Origin: Candidatus Methanoperedens sp.
GTDB lineage: Archaea > Halobacteriota > Methanosarcinia > Methanosarcinales > Methanoperedenaceae
Assembly: GCA_028717345.1 (NCBI GenBank)
Contig: JAQUNZ010000004.1
Span: 1 to 63,391, forward strand
Length of the DNA stretch: 63,391 nucleotides
Direction: 5' to 3'
Positions 39,145 through 48,181 of the stretch are shown piece after piece. The notes under the pieces were generated by a model. It had not been told where the DNA came from and did not search any database. It worked only from the letters and a program-made list of their open reading frames with translations. The translations under genes and the position numbers were made by a program. How positions within the stretch are numbered: the stretch's first letter is position 1; the number at the start of each line of letters is the position of its first letter.

Positions 39145-39378
39145 TTACTCCATTTCCCGGATGCTAACTAAAGCATGTTTATAGACAATGATTTTCATAG
39201 GTTTCTTCGACTTAATATCCTTGGTTTCCACTAAAATAAGTTCATACTTGTCATAACTGGTCAATATCCCGGTTATTGTTTTACCGCTCAAAGTGTCACA
39301 AATGATTACTTTATTCATGAAATCAGACAAATATGACTTCTGTGACCATTCATCTTTATTTTTTTGTTCTCCGACCAT
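39145..39378 (-). CDS. Hfq-like Sm/LSm RNA-binding protein
   Basis: The protein has 77 residues. Residues 20-75 follow the Sm fold: Sm1 in VIICDTLSGKTITGILTSYDKY and Sm2 in KIIVYKHALVSI. The YKHA in Sm2 is the hallmark of bacterial Hfq rather than the usual archaeal Sm1/Sm2 proteins, whose Sm2 carries RG. Hfq rings bind U- or A-rich small RNAs. The start has GGTGAT 5 nt upstream. The gene is divergent from hisS and shares a 100-bp promoter region with it. The first 18 residues are a polar tail absent from minimal Hfq. Confidence 0.7.
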   Translation of the reverse strand: MVGEQKNKDEWSQKSYLSDFMNKVIICDTLSGKTITGILTSYDKYELILVETKDIKSKKPMKIIVYKHALVSIREME

Positions 39379-39406
39379 TTTATATCACCCTAATCATGTT
39401 CTTTCA

Positions 39407-39420
39407 ATTTATAAATTGTT
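39407..39420. promoter_or_regulatory. palindromic TATA-like element between hfq-like gene and hisS
   Basis: CAATTTATAAATTG is a perfect 14-bp palindrome containing TTTATAAA. It is correctly placed (about 30 bp upstream) to act as box A for the Hfq-like gene. A second TTTATAA at 39433-39439 suits hisS and makes the ATG at 39440 an unlikely start. Confidence 0.5.
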
Positions 39421-39478
39421 TGATTCATAAGGGTTTATAATGTATCAAGCTGTATTCGGGGCAAGAGGAAAGTATATT

Positions 39479-40714
39479 ATGGAAGTTCAGAGACCCCGCG
39501 GCACGCGCGATTTTCTGCCTGAAGAGATGGCAAAACGAAAAAACGTTGAGAACAGGATGCGTCATGTTGCTCAACATTGGGGATACGGAGAGATAAAAAC
39601 TCCAACTTTTGAGCATATTGAGCTTTTTACATTAAAATCCGGGGAGGGGATACTGGGTGAGATCTACAATTTTAAGGACAAAGGGGACAGGGAGATTGCT
39701 CTTCGCCCTGAACTTACTGCGCCTGTAATAAGGATGTATGTTGAGGAGCTCCAGAGATCTGCAAAGCCACTTAAATTCTATTATTTCGATAACTGTTTCA
39801 GGTATGAGCGCCCTCAAAAAGGACGCTTCCGTGAATTTTTCCAGTTCGGCGTGGAGATAATAGGAAGCGGGCGCCCCGAGTCTGAAGCTGAGGTAATTGC
39901 GATGGCTGTGGAGATGTTAAAGAGCGCGGGAGTGCAGGGCGACATTCATGTGGGGAACCTGGGCATCGTGAGAACGCTGTTGAAAGACCTGGAAGTGGAG
40001 CACCAGAGCAGGATAATGCGTTATGTGGATAAAAAGGACGACAAGGGGCTTGAAGATTTCCTTGACCATATACAGGCGCCCGATGAGATCAGGGGCAAAT
40101 TGTTCCGCCTGATAGGGCTGCGGGGTGAAAATGCGGTGCATGAAGCCAGGGAGCTTGTGGGAGATATTGATGCAATAAAACAATTCGAGACTCTCCTTGA
40201 ATTGCTGGACGTGTACGGTCTGGAATACCTGGTCGATCTTGGCATCGCGAGGGGGCTTGATTATTACACAGGCATGGTCTTTGAGATATACTGCGAGGGA
40301 CTTGGCGCGCAGAACCAGGTGTGCGGCGGAGGTTCGTACAGGCTGGCGCAGTTGTTCGGTGGCGAGGATACGCCATCCACAGGATATGCCATAGGGTTTG
40401 ACAGGATAATGGAGATATGCGAGGTAAAACCTGAAGCTCCGCGGCGAATTGTGGTCGTTTCATTTGATGATACACGAAAAGAAGCCATCGTGATCGCGCA
40501 GAAGCTTCGTGAGCAGGTGTCAGTGTACATTGATGTTATGGGCAGGAAGTTCAAAGACCAGATTTCCCATGCCAACACTATCGGTGCAAGCCACGTGGTC
40601 ATCGTGGGGAAGAACGAGCTTGATGCAGGAAAAGTGGCGCTCAAGGATATGAAGACAGGCGAACAGGTGCTGGTGACGGTGGAGGAAGTAGCGGAGAGAA
40701 TTACTGATCTTTGA
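39479..40714 (+). CDS. hisS: histidine-tRNA ligase
   Basis: The protein has 411 residues and charges tRNA-His with histidine. It shows the class II fold: [11 protein letters not shown] at the N-terminus, [12 protein letters not shown], motif 2 [18 protein letters not shown], the histidine-specific [12 protein letters not shown] and motif 3 [10 protein letters not shown]. The anticodon-binding domain begins near residue 325. I chose ATG 39479 because family members begin about [12 protein letters not shown], and the TATA box at 39433 puts transcription start after the ATG at 39440. Its last 14 bases overlap the end of the convergent TPR gene. Confidence 0.94.
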   Translation: MEVQRPRGTRDFLPEEMAKRKNVENRMRHVAQHWGYGEIKTPTFEHIELFTLKSGEGILGEIYNFKDKGDREIALRPELTAPVIRMYVEELQRSAKPLKFYYFDNCFRYERPQKGRFREFFQFGVEIIGSGRPESEAEVIAMAVEMLKSAGVQGDIHVGNLGIVRTLLKDLEVEHQSRIMRYVDKKDDKGLEDFLDHIQAPDEIRGKLFRLIGLRGENAVHEARELVGDIDAIKQFETLLELLDVYGLEYLVDLGIARGLDYYTGMVFEIYCEGLGAQNQVCGGGSYRLAQLFGGEDTPSTGYAIGFDRIMEICEVKPEAPRRIVVVSFDDTRKEAIVIAQKLREQVSVYIDVMGRKFKDQISHANTIGASHVVIVGKNELDAGKVALKDMKTGEQVLVTVEEVAERITDL

Positions 40715-41294
40715 TACATGAGCGCAGGGTTTCAATATTATATCTTACTACAGCGGCGCTGCGGACATCTTTTAATTCTTCAAACAGCCTGAGCACTTCC
40801 TCAAAGTACTCCAGCGCCTTCTCAGTCTTGCCCCAAACCTGGTACACGAGTCCGATGTTGTTGAGGTCGATTGCTTTGCCCCTTACGTCCCTGAACTCCT
40901 CATCCAGACCAAACGCCTCTGAGAAATATTTAAAAGCATCATCCTGCTTGCCGAGATAAAACGCCTCTTTGCCAAGGGCACGAAGAATGCCCGCATCTTT
41001 CACGATCTTTCCTGTGGATTTTTCATACAGTTCTACCTTCTCGCGGGTAGCATTCATCAACTTGAGTTTGTCTCCGCTGAGTTCAAATGCTGCATCCTTG
41101 ATCAATGCGCCTGTGACCTCAGGGATATTTTTAGTGATACAATCGCTAACTTGTTTCACGACACTTTCATTGGCAAGTTCATTCGGGTTCAACTTATGAA
41201 TATTGAAGATGCAATTCTGAAATGTAAATGAGTTTGATGGAGTCTGGTTCTTATCAGGTATGGTCAGGTTAAACGTCTGTTGTCCAATGTTCAT
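40701..41294 (-). CDS. TPR-repeat protein of unknown function
   Basis: The protein has 197 residues from ATG 41294. The C-terminal half holds about two and a half tetratricopeptide repeats ([37 protein letters not shown]), so it should act as a protein-interaction scaffold. The N-terminal 100 residues are unassigned. The open frame continues to 41474, but those 60 codons run through a palindromic repeat and are probably not translated. A TATA-like TTATTTATTA near 41335 supports the shorter form. Confidence 0.7.
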   Translation of the reverse strand: MNIGQQTFNLTIPDKNQTPSNSFTFQNCIFNIHKLNPNELANESVVKQVSDCITKNIPEVTGALIKDAAFELSGDKLKLMNATREKVELYEKSTGKIVKDAGILRALGKEAFYLGKQDDAFKYFSEAFGLDEEFRDVRGKAIDLNNIGLVYQVWGKTEKALEYFEEVLRLFEELKDVRSAAVVRYNIETLRSCIKDQ

Positions 41295-41374
41295 TACCGC
41301 CAGCGTTTTGCTGGACAACTCCTGTTGAATCGCTAGTGTAATAAATAATTGCTTATGCAATCGATTAAAAATAG

Positions 41375-41446
41375 AACCGCAGATAAACGCAGATGAACGC
41401 GGATTTGTTGCTCCGCATCTGCGTTTATCCGCGTTCATCTGCGGTT
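41375..41446. repeat. 72-bp imperfect palindromic repeat built of AACGCAGAT(G/A) units
   Basis: The arms begin with a perfect match (AACCGCAGAT and ATCTGCGGTT) and continue with iterated AACGC(A/G)GAT(A/G) units around a loop TTGTTGCTCC, so the RNA or single strand folds into a long hairpin. Related units recur at 62354-62413. It sits between the TPR gene and the UPF0175-like gene and has no coding signal of its own. Confidence 0.8.
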
Positions 41447-41520
41447 TAATATATACTAAAAAAAATAATATCAATTATGCGTAATTACTTATATCGTCAT
41501 GTATAAACAGGCATTATAAC

Positions 41521-41847
41521 ATGAAAAAGCAAAAAATTGAACTTGTGGAAAGGGTTCAAAAAGCCAGAGCAAGAAGTATGAAATTGATCGACGATCAGGG
41601 ATTTTCCACTTTAGCGGTGACCCAGTCGAAAACCGGAGCAGACCTTCTGGAAAAACCAGAATTAAAGACAGAGATAGCCATCGAAAGATACAAAAAGGGC
41701 GATCTTACCCTGTGGGGCGCAGCGAGAGCCGCGGGATGCTCTCTGGAAGAGTTCAAGGAAATACTGCGCAGCAGGGGAATTGTGATTAAAATATCCTCTT
41801 CAAAAAAAGAAAGCAATGCGAGACTGAAAAGGCTTACTTGTGTTTGA
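41521..41847 (+). CDS. small HTH protein, UPF0175/antitoxin-like
   Basis: The protein has 108 residues. Residues 50-90 (EIAIERYKKGDLTLWGAARAAGCSLEEFKEIL) match the helix-turn-helix pattern of UPF0175 family proteins, many of which are antitoxins or DNA-binding partners. The N-terminus is basic and helical, and the C-terminus is Lys/Ser-rich. No toxin gene lies beside it: the next gene downstream is convergent DUF447. It could be an orphan antitoxin. Confidence 0.65.
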   Translation: MKKQKIELVERVQKARARSMKLIDDQGFSTLAVTQSKTGADLLEKPELKTEIAIERYKKGDLTLWGAARAAGCSLEEFKEILRSRGIVIKISSSKKESNARLKRLTCV

Positions 41848-41871
41848 ATCTCTGCGTGCCCTGCTGTAATT

Positions 41872-42444
41872 TCACTCAGGATATCCGATTAGCTCATACA
41901 GCATCTTCATCGCTTCTTTCTCCCTCGCTCCTCCGCATTTCTTTACAATAGTATTGCAATACTCTATCTGCCTCAGATATTCCTGCCCCTTCTTGCCCAC
42001 ATATCGCGTGGCATGAATCGAAGCTTCTATGACCGCATTGAAACCACGATTCACGGGTTTAATGACCTTGCGATGTATTTTTCCTTTTACCGGGATCATT
42101 TCAACGACAGAAATATTATCACCCTTTTTGCAGGTACAATCAAAAATAACCCAACCAAGGCTATTTTTCAGGACAGGAAAACCATTGATGTATTCAAAAT
42201 CTTCTACCCCGAGATCTGATAACGCTGACTTAACGAAAAGAACCGGTTCATCCACAATATTTGCCGCTGCTACTGGATTTGCCAGTATGTTCGAAAGTGT
42301 GATCGAGTTATATATCATGGCAAAAAGCCTTCCATCTTTTCTATGCAGACCCATAGGCGCAGCATTTGGAACGCCATCGGGAGATAGCGTGGTAAGGATA
42401 ACCTCTGATATCCCGTCATGAAATCCGAAATCATCGATGTCTAT
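41872..42444 (-). CDS. DUF447 family protein, with an apparent ATA start
   Basis: The protein has 190 residues when started at 42444. The conserved DUF447 N-terminus (DDFGFHDGISEVILTT, then SPDGVPNAAPMG) lies in open frame upstream of the first ATG (42354). That ATG would remove 30 conserved residues. No ATG, GTG or TTG exists in this stretch. An ATA overlaps the stop of the CitG-like gene as TGATA, the same geometry as the common TGATG coupling seen at cbiM/cbiQ here. DUF447 proteins have a flavin-reductase-like split barrel, with function unknown. Family members travel with CitG-like genes and, as I recall, sit near methanopterin or methanofuran biosynthesis genes in C1-metabolising organisms. 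Confidence 0.8.
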   Translation of the reverse strand: MDIDDFGFHDGISEVILTTLSPDGVPNAAPMGLHRKDGRLFAMIYNSITLSNILANPVAAANIVDEPVLFVKSALSDLGVEDFEYINGFPVLKNSLGWVIFDCTCKKGDNISVVEMIPVKGKIHRKVIKPVNRGFNAVIEASIHATRYVGKKGQEYLRQIEYCNTIVKKCGGAREKEAMKMLYELIGYPE

Positions 42445-43307
42445 CAGAATCTCATCCCCCCATAAAGCGATACGAACAGCCCGGATATTATCAGGTCAGC
42501 AGTCGAGCCTGGATTCACACCCTCTTTTATTAATTCATCATCAAATGAACGAATATCATCTATTTTGTCGTCCATTCCGCCCTTTTTCAGGATATTTTCT
42601 GCCCGAATGGAAACATCTTCAGCCTTAACGTCATCGAATTTGGTCTGTATGAATGTATCTTTGTTTTTAGACAAAAGCTCCATGAACGTGAGCACAACTG
42701 CATCATTTATCCCGTGTTTTTCAAGCTTACTCCGGATAGATGTGGCGTAATCAAAAGTTTTCTGGAAACCGTTCGTCCATTCCTCTGCTATCATGTCATA
42801 ACCAGATGATATCTCCATCATATTAAAAAGTGTTAATCCCTGGGCTCTAATATTATCAGTTGATGCAGCATCAGTAAGGTCAAGGTCTTTCACAGGTTTG
42901 ACTTTTACCCCTGCTTCTGAAAAAGCTCTGTAGAATTCGACAGCATCATCGACCGTAGTCCCTCTTACAATTTTTTGAACCTGCACTTTCAGGCATGCAA
43001 TATCATCGCACCTTCCTGCTGCCATCACAAGCGGTATGAGAAGAATAAATGCCCCAAAATGAGTATTACCCCCCTTTTGCCATTTGCTGCTTTCCAGAAC
43101 AGCTTCCCGTATCAATGAACCAACGCCTGAACCCGACCTTGCTGCTTTTTCCAGTATGGGGAACACGCCCACTGCGCTTGCCAGGAAGTGCTCAAAACGG
43201 GTGTCCATGTAATTGTGGTCTCTGTCAATGTTACCAGGCTTTGGCGTTGCTGATACCTCAAGCACCATAGCAAGCTGCGCGCACCTGGCGATGTGGGATG
43301 AGGTCAT
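42444..43307 (-). CDS. triphosphoribosyl-dephospho-CoA synthase family protein (CitG/MdcB-like)
   Basis: The protein has 287 residues. The N-terminal ATPKPGNIDRDHNYMDTRFEHFLASA matches the CitG/MdcB pattern, followed by NTHFGAFILLIPL and a helical C-terminus. In bacteria the family makes the prosthetic-group precursor of citrate or malonate lyase. Archaea with this gene usually lack those lyases, so the role here is probably in another cofactor. It is the first gene of a two-gene operon with DUF447. Confidence 0.85.
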   Translation of the reverse strand: MTSSHIARCAQLAMVLEVSATPKPGNIDRDHNYMDTRFEHFLASAVGVFPILEKAARSGSGVGSLIREAVLESSKWQKGGNTHFGAFILLIPLVMAAGRCDDIACLKVQVQKIVRGTTVDDAVEFYRAFSEAGVKVKPVKDLDLTDAASTDNIRAQGLTLFNMMEISSGYDMIAEEWTNGFQKTFDYATSIRSKLEKHGINDAVVLTFMELLSKNKDTFIQTKFDDVKAEDVSIRAENILKKGGMDDKIDDIRSFDDELIKEGVNPGSTADLIISGLFVSLYGGMRF

Positions 43308-43356
43308 TATAGGGTTGATATTATTTTCAGATTAGATAAATTCATTTATAGACATT

Positions 43357-43401
43357 TATGATGATTATGATTATAATAATTATCTACATACATATATATA
43401 G
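43357..43401 (+). promoter_or_regulatory. probable promoter of the 43520 surface-protein gene, with shared upstream motif
   Basis: TGATGATTATGATTATAATAATTA at 43359-43382 is followed by CATATATATAG (43391-43401). The layout, and most of the bases, match the minus-strand promoter at 32904-32970. The leader would be about 90-100 nt. The 212-bp gap before the gene shows no other feature. Confidence 0.45.
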
Positions 43402-43519
43402 AAAAATATATATGGTTATTAACTATATATTAAACTGGGTTAGTTAAAAAATAGATAGGATATGGAAGTAATTAACTTTCAAAAAAGCAGGATCAAATGA
43501 AAAATCTGGAGAAATAAGC

Positions 43520-44650
43520 ATGAGGCAAACTAAAGGCTTGATGGTATTAATTGTATTGATCGCATTGATAAATATTAATGCGGTTGCAGTTTCAAGCACG
43601 GACACAACACCACCGACTACTGTCCTGACGTACTTATCAACATCTGGATATAAGATAGTTCCGATTGATGGAACGTTCAATCAGAGCGTAAATATTACAC
43701 TAACCTCGACAGATATTGGCTCTGGAATTAAATACGTCAGTTATAATATCACAGGTGGTGGAACGACAACTTATACGATTATTAATATAAATGGTGCACC
43801 AACTACTACTTTTACAAACATTCCAACAATATCGAATGAAGGCTTAACAATAGTAGAATACTATGCAACAGACAACGCTTCAAATACAGAAGCAGAGAAG
43901 GTCGTAAATTTCACTATTAAGCCCAACCCGTCTGCACCACCATGCACAACATGCGCTGCAGCTAGCGGTGGCGGTGGAGGAGGGGGAGGCGGCGGTGTTT
44001 CAGGTGAGAACTACAGCAATATCGTGCTTAAAGAAAAATATGAGGAGGCTATCTATAAAGATAAACCCACATCGTTCATGTTCAAGAGCGCAAGCAGTCC
44101 GGTAATGTTCATCAACATAACCGGCAACGTCAATGCAGGATTGATAAATACAGCCGCAGAACTGCTAAGGGATACATCCACTCTTGTAAGTGAAGCTCCA
44201 CCGGGATTAGTGTATAAGAATATCAACCTCTGGGTTGGAACATCTGGATTTGCCACCTCAAAGAACATTAAAGAAGCAATCGTAATGTTCAGGGTAGATA
44301 ACGCCTGGATAGACAGCAATACAATTTCACGCAGTGATATAAAACTGGTCAAATGGGATGGCGAAAAATGGATAATTCTTGAAACATCAGAGAAGATGAA
44401 AGATGGAACATACACCTACTTTGACGGAAAGACCACAAGCTTCTCACCATTTGCTATAACTGTCATCAATGCGGCAACAAATACTGCTGAACGAAAGACG
44501 ACAATATCTTCAACTGTGCCTGTACCAACAGGTACACAACAAATTCCCGCAGAAAAGGAAGAAGTAATGGCTGTTAACCTGTCGTTAGTAGCAGGTATAA
44601 TTGGCATAATAGCAATCGTTGTGGTGCTGTATCTGAGAAGAAAAAATTAA
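43520..44650 (+). CDS. cell-surface protein with PGF-pre-PGF domain and C-terminal membrane anchor
   Basis: The protein has 376 residues. A signal peptide covers residues 1-26. One Ig-like domain at about 30-135 (DTTPPTTVLTYLS, YYATDNASNT) has several N-glycosylation sequons. A CTTC motif and an uninterrupted Gly run (about 150-160) form a flexible linker. Residues 165-320 are a PGF-pre-PGF domain, homologous to the one in the 7,199-aa protein (NIKEAIVMFRVDNAWID, KLVKWDGEKWIILET). A membrane helix at about 350-372 ends in RRKKN. Unlike the giant protein it has no cytoplasmic tail. GGAG lies 8 nt before the ATG. Confidence 0.88.
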   Translation: MRQTKGLMVLIVLIALININAVAVSSTDTTPPTTVLTYLSTSGYKIVPIDGTFNQSVNITLTSTDIGSGIKYVSYNITGGGTTTYTIININGAPTTTFTNIPTISNEGLTIVEYYATDNASNTEAEKVVNFTIKPNPSAPPCTTCAAASGGGGGGGGGGVSGENYSNIVLKEKYEEAIYKDKPTSFMFKSASSPVMFINITGNVNAGLINTAAELLRDTSTLVSEAPPGLVYKNINLWVGTSGFATSKNIKEAIVMFRVDNAWIDSNTISRSDIKLVKWDGEKWIILETSEKMKDGTYTYFDGKTTSFSPFAITVINAATNTAERKTTISSTVPVPTGTQQIPAEKEEVMAVNLSLVAGIIGIIAIVVVLYLRRKN

Positions 44651-44669
44651 TTAACAGAATTGAGCCAAA

Positions 44670-45062
44670 TCATTTTACAATTATTGTTCCTTTCATGACT
44701 GGATGTAATTTGCACCCGTATTCATAAACTCCAACTTCGCTGAATGTGTGGCTGAATGTCTGTCCTTGGCTGAGTTCAGGTGAATCAAACCCGCTGCCAG
44801 TAACAGTATGTTTATCTGAATCCTTTTGTCTCCATGTTACAGTTCCACCCCTTGCGATCACTAATACTTGTGGATTAAACGCAAAATCTTCGTTCAAAAC
44901 AGTGGCGGTCATTGGCAATATCACCGCTGTTTCTTCTGGCGGTGGAGCAGTTTTTACTGGTAATCCTGCTGTATCACCCGGCGCTGTTGCTTTTGGTGGC
45001 GCAGTACATCCACTTATTAACAATACTAAAACTAACGATCCTATGATCCAGACATTTTTCAA
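44670..45062 (-). CDS. cupredoxin (plastocyanin-like) lipoprotein
   Basis: The protein has 130 residues. A lipoprotein signal ends in LISGC (Cys19), then a Pro/Ala-rich linker of about 30 residues, then a blue-copper fold. The copper ligands are visible: His in KHTV and the C-terminal Cys-x3-His-x2-Met of GCKLHPVMKG. It should carry single electrons on the outer membrane face, which fits a cytochrome-rich respiratory chain. It is convergent with the surface-protein gene, 19 bp away. A TATA-like CTATATAAATAT lies about 35 bp upstream of the start. Confidence 0.92.
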   Translation of the reverse strand: MKNVWIIGSLVLVLLISGCTAPPKATAPGDTAGLPVKTAPPPEETAVILPMTATVLNEDFAFNPQVLVIARGGTVTWRQKDSDKHTVTGSGFDSPELSQGQTFSHTFSEVGVYEYGCKLHPVMKGTIIVK

Positions 45063-45164
45063 ATTAAAACCTCCAGTAACGGATATAACTCATATATTTA
45101 TATAGGTTTTCCACTCAACTTGTTTCCATATTTTAAACGGCAGGAATTCCTTCGAATTCCCTTA

Positions 45165-46481
45165 TTATATTATATTTAAGGAATGCCTGATATTCTTCTC
45201 TTTGATCTTCGTAATTGCCCTTTCTGCCATTCCCCCGGAAGCAAAAACAGCAACATTAAAACCCCTCTGCGCCGCAAGTATTCCAGACTGGATGACATCA
45301 AATTCGATATCGCACCTCATGTTCATCCTTCCCATCAGCACTTTTGCAGAAGTGCCCATGGCGCCGATCTTCTGCGGCATGATGTCAAGAAGGAGCTGTT
45401 GTACTTTTTCAGTTTCTACCACCCTTGTCCCCCCTTCTGTGATCCCGGGAACTCTTATTATTGCAATACTTCCGGCAAGCTGCTGCAAATCACCGGACAC
45501 ATCTTTTACTGCAATATCATCTCCCTTTTTGCCGCTGAATACCACTTTTCCTCTGACGCCAGATCCCCTATTATCAGCGATAAGCATCCCATCCTTCATT
45601 TCAAGGATGACTTCCTCGCCTGCAATCACGTCGCATCCCGCTATCGCGCACCTGATAGTCATCACGTTCATATCAACAGAATCCATCAGTTCAAGGACAG
45701 AAAGAGGAGTTTCCCCTTTAGAAATACCTCTTGCACGGAATTCCCTGAATGTCTGTACTATAACAGGATGTTTCAAGCCGGCTTCTGCCATCAATTTTTC
45801 TTCCGCAAAGATGTGTTTTGGTTCACCAGACCTGAAAACCTTTCCCTTATTAAGGATATATACCCTGTCTGCCCATGATGCTGCAAGGTCTGAATCGTGT
45901 GTGGATATAATAATAGTTTTTCCTTCATCATTCAATTCATCAAGGATTTCCATCGTACCTGTGACTCCTGAGGCATCAAGACCTGCTGTTGGCTCATCAA
46001 GCACAAGCACATCAGGTTCCATTGCAACAACTCCTGCGATAGCCACCCTTTTTTTCTGTCCCCCGCTCAAGTTAGCCGGGTTTTTGTGCGCCAGTTCCTC
46101 GATATCGAACCTGCGCATCACTCCAAGTACCCTTTCATTCACAGCTTGCTGCTTTATTCCGAGATTTTTTGGTCCGAAGGCGATATCTTCAAAAACAGTG
46201 GCGCCGAACAACTGGCTGTCAGGGGTCTGGAATACAAGACCGACCTGTTTCCTTATCATATCCATGTTATCATTACAGATGTCCTCACCGAATACTTTTA
46301 TCTCACCACCTGTGGGTTTGAAGAGACCGTTAAAATGGTAGAACAGCGTGCTCTTTCCGCTCCCGTTAGGACCAAGCACTGCAACCCTTTCGCCGCAGCC
46401 TGCTTCAAAATTCACACCTGAGAGAGCCTTTGTCCCGTCAGGATAGGTGTGCATAAGTCCTGTTGTTTTTATTGCATCCAT
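45165..46481 (-). CDS. cbiO: cobalt/nickel ECF transporter ATPase (CbiO) with a C-terminal extra domain
   Basis: The protein has 438 residues. I chose ATG 46481 because GAGG lies 5 nt upstream; the longer frame runs into cbiQ. The ATPase (residues 1-240) has Walker A GPNGSGKST, Q-loop VFQTPDSQLFG, signature NLSGGQKKR, Walker B VLVLDEPTAGLD and the switch in ISTHDSDLA. Typical CbiO is 250-280 residues. Here about 170 more follow from residue 265, an alpha/beta region ending in DVIQSGILAAQRGFNVAVFASGGM. I do not recognise that domain; it could sense a ligand or metal. It energises uptake with CbiQ and CbiM upstream in the same operon. Confidence 0.88.
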   Translation of the reverse strand: MDAIKTTGLMHTYPDGTKALSGVNFEAGCGERVAVLGPNGSGKSTLFYHFNGLFKPTGGEIKVFGEDICNDNMDMIRKQVGLVFQTPDSQLFGATVFEDIAFGPKNLGIKQQAVNERVLGVMRRFDIEELAHKNPANLSGGQKKRVAIAGVVAMEPDVLVLDEPTAGLDASGVTGTMEILDELNDEGKTIIISTHDSDLAASWADRVYILNKGKVFRSGEPKHIFAEEKLMAEAGLKHPVIVQTFREFRARGISKGETPLSVLELMDSVDMNVMTIRCAIAGCDVIAGEEVILEMKDGMLIADNRGSGVRGKVVFSGKKGDDIAVKDVSGDLQQLAGSIAIIRVPGITEGGTRVVETEKVQQLLLDIMPQKIGAMGTSAKVLMGRMNMRCDIEFDVIQSGILAAQRGFNVAVFASGGMAERAITKIKEKNIRHSLNII

Positions 46482-46488
46482 GGTCGCC

Positions 46489-47259
46489 TCATATGAACCT
46501 GTCAAGAAAAACAATACCCAGTAACCCTGAAACAACCAGAATGACCGGAACCATATCAGTCATGCATAGAGGCGGGAAATCCTGCGAGTACTGTAATTCA
46601 GGCTTCCATCCGCGCGATAGCATGGCTCTATATATCTCCTCGCTTCTTACAAAGGCGCGCGTTATAAGTAAACCACAGATTATCGCAGTATCCTGCATCT
46701 TTTTCAGGAAGCTCCCTGAAAGACCCAGGCGTGATCGTTGAGCCAGCCTGAGTTTATTTCCTTCATTTGAAAAAGTCTTTATGTACCGGCTCATGAATAA
46801 AGAGATATCAAGAATGGTAGCAGGAACCCTTAACAAGCGCAGGCTTCCAAGAATCTCGCTTTCTGAAGTCGAAAGTATTAGAATAATCAGGACTGAGGTC
46901 GAGGCGAAAATCCTTGTAAAAACCAAAAAACCATAATAGGTAAAGCCCTGCACTGCAAGGATGAAAAGCGCCATTACAAGTGGAAATATCATGTATTTGC
47001 TGTAATCCCGGAACAGTTTGAGTTTATATGCGGTGAAGATGCAGATAATTGATATGGCTGCCGGGAAATACCAGTGTTTCATCAAAGTTACTGCAATTAT
47101 CAGCAGGAACGCAAGGATGAGCCTGATCCCTGGTTTGATAATTTTTCCCCTGTTCTTAACTATTCGTTCATTCAGGTATCTTCCTATGACCAGTGAAATA
47201 AAAAAAGCAATAGTTATCACAATACCGTTCAGGGGATCGCGGGTGAGCCATTCAGGCAT
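46489..47259 (-). CDS. cbiQ: ECF transporter transmembrane protein CbiQ
   Basis: The protein has 256 residues with about five membrane helices. The coupling motifs that contact the ATPase are visible near the end: AQRSRLG and RAFVRSEEIYRAMLSRGW. ATG 47259 overlaps the cbiM stop as TGATG and has GGAGG 8 nt upstream inside cbiM, so the start is well supported; the open frame to 47274 is not used. Confidence 0.9.
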   Translation of the reverse strand: MPEWLTRDPLNGIVITIAFFISLVIGRYLNERIVKNRGKIIKPGIRLILAFLLIIAVTLMKHWYFPAAISIICIFTAYKLKLFRDYSKYMIFPLVMALFILAVQGFTYYGFLVFTRIFASTSVLIILILSTSESEILGSLRLLRVPATILDISLFMSRYIKTFSNEGNKLRLAQRSRLGLSGSFLKKMQDTAIICGLLITRAFVRSEEIYRAMLSRGWKPELQYSQDFPPLCMTDMVPVILVVSGLLGIVFLDRFI

Positions 47260-48167
47260 CAGGATTTCCTCCATGCGTTCCAGAAATATCCTGTGACAAG
47301 CCCTCCTGTTATACCCACGAGAGCAAAGCCAAGAGGTTCGCCAAAGCGAGCCATCAGCCTTACACCTATGGCGTCAGAAACGGCTTCTGGCGCGGCGCTG
47401 GCTTCTACTGTCCCATCAGTGCCTGACATATTCCCACCGCTCATATAACCCATATATGCGCCTGCTGCAATTACCCCTGCGATCAGGAACATCATGCAAA
47501 GAGCTGTCTTTGTGAACCTGTCAAAGCCGCGTCCCGTATCAATGACTTCTGCATTTGTCTGGCTTATGTATCTTATAGCGTATCCTGTAAATGCGAATTC
47601 TGCAACCGCAAGTGGCAACTGGGTTGGAATAAAGCCGATTGAATACAGTTTCCAGTAGTACATCACGTTGCCAGGATTAAGGGAGAGCGCCAGCTGAAGC
47701 GCGGTTGTAAGGTAAGTCAGGATGCTTCCAATAAACGCTGCCATTCCTGCAGAGAACCAGGGAGAAGATATATTCTTGAGCAGCCTGTAAACAAGATAAC
47801 CAGAAAATGCACCCACGATACCCATTGAAAATGTATTCGCGCCCATGGCAGTTAAGCCGCCGTGAGCCACGAACGCCTGGAAAAAGAGGGCGATTGCGCT
47901 TATAACGACAGTAGCGAAAGGTCCAATGATTATCGCCGCAAGAGGCGTTCCTACAGGATGGGATGATGAACCTGTCACGGGAACTGGAATGTGCCATACC
48001 GAGATGACAAACACCACGGCGCCGATGAGGGATATGCGGGGAAGGTAGGACGGGTCTTCCCTGATGCGTTTATTGATGATCCGAAGCCCCAGAGCTATAA
48101 AGAGCGCGGATATCGCGAACCAGAATAATACCCACTGCGGCTCCAGAATACCGTCTGAGATGTGCAA
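47259..48167 (-). CDS. cbiM: cobalt/nickel ECF substrate-binding protein CbiM, fused to a C-terminal CbiN/PDGLE-like part
   Basis: The protein has 302 residues. It begins MHISDGIL; in this family the first residues and His2 coordinate the metal ion. About six or seven helices form the S component (residues 1-205, with HIPVPVTGSSSHPVGTPLAA). Residues 215-302 add two helices around an outside loop (SGGNMSGTDGTVEASAA), which corresponds to the separate CbiN or PDGLE subunit. Cobalt and nickel versions cannot be told apart with confidence. It is the first gene of cbiMQO, behind a 10-bp inverted repeat with a 16-bp spacer. Confidence 0.9.
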   Translation of the reverse strand: MHISDGILEPQWVLFWFAISALFIALGLRIINKRIREDPSYLPRISLIGAVVFVISVWHIPVPVTGSSSHPVGTPLAAIIIGPFATVVISAIALFFQAFVAHGGLTAMGANTFSMGIVGAFSGYLVYRLLKNISSPWFSAGMAAFIGSILTYLTTALQLALSLNPGNVMYYWKLYSIGFIPTQLPLAVAEFAFTGYAIRYISQTNAEVIDTGRGFDRFTKTALCMMFLIAGVIAAGAYMGYMSGGNMSGTDGTVEASAAPEAVSDAIGVRLMARFGEPLGFALVGITGGLVTGYFWNAWRKS

Positions 48168-48181
48168 GGTGCGTCCTCCTA

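Noticed and set aside
41295-41474. 60-codon N-terminal extension of the TPR protein
   Set aside because: It is encoded by the palindromic repeat and its flanks. A TATA box and ATG 41294 give a more sensible protein.
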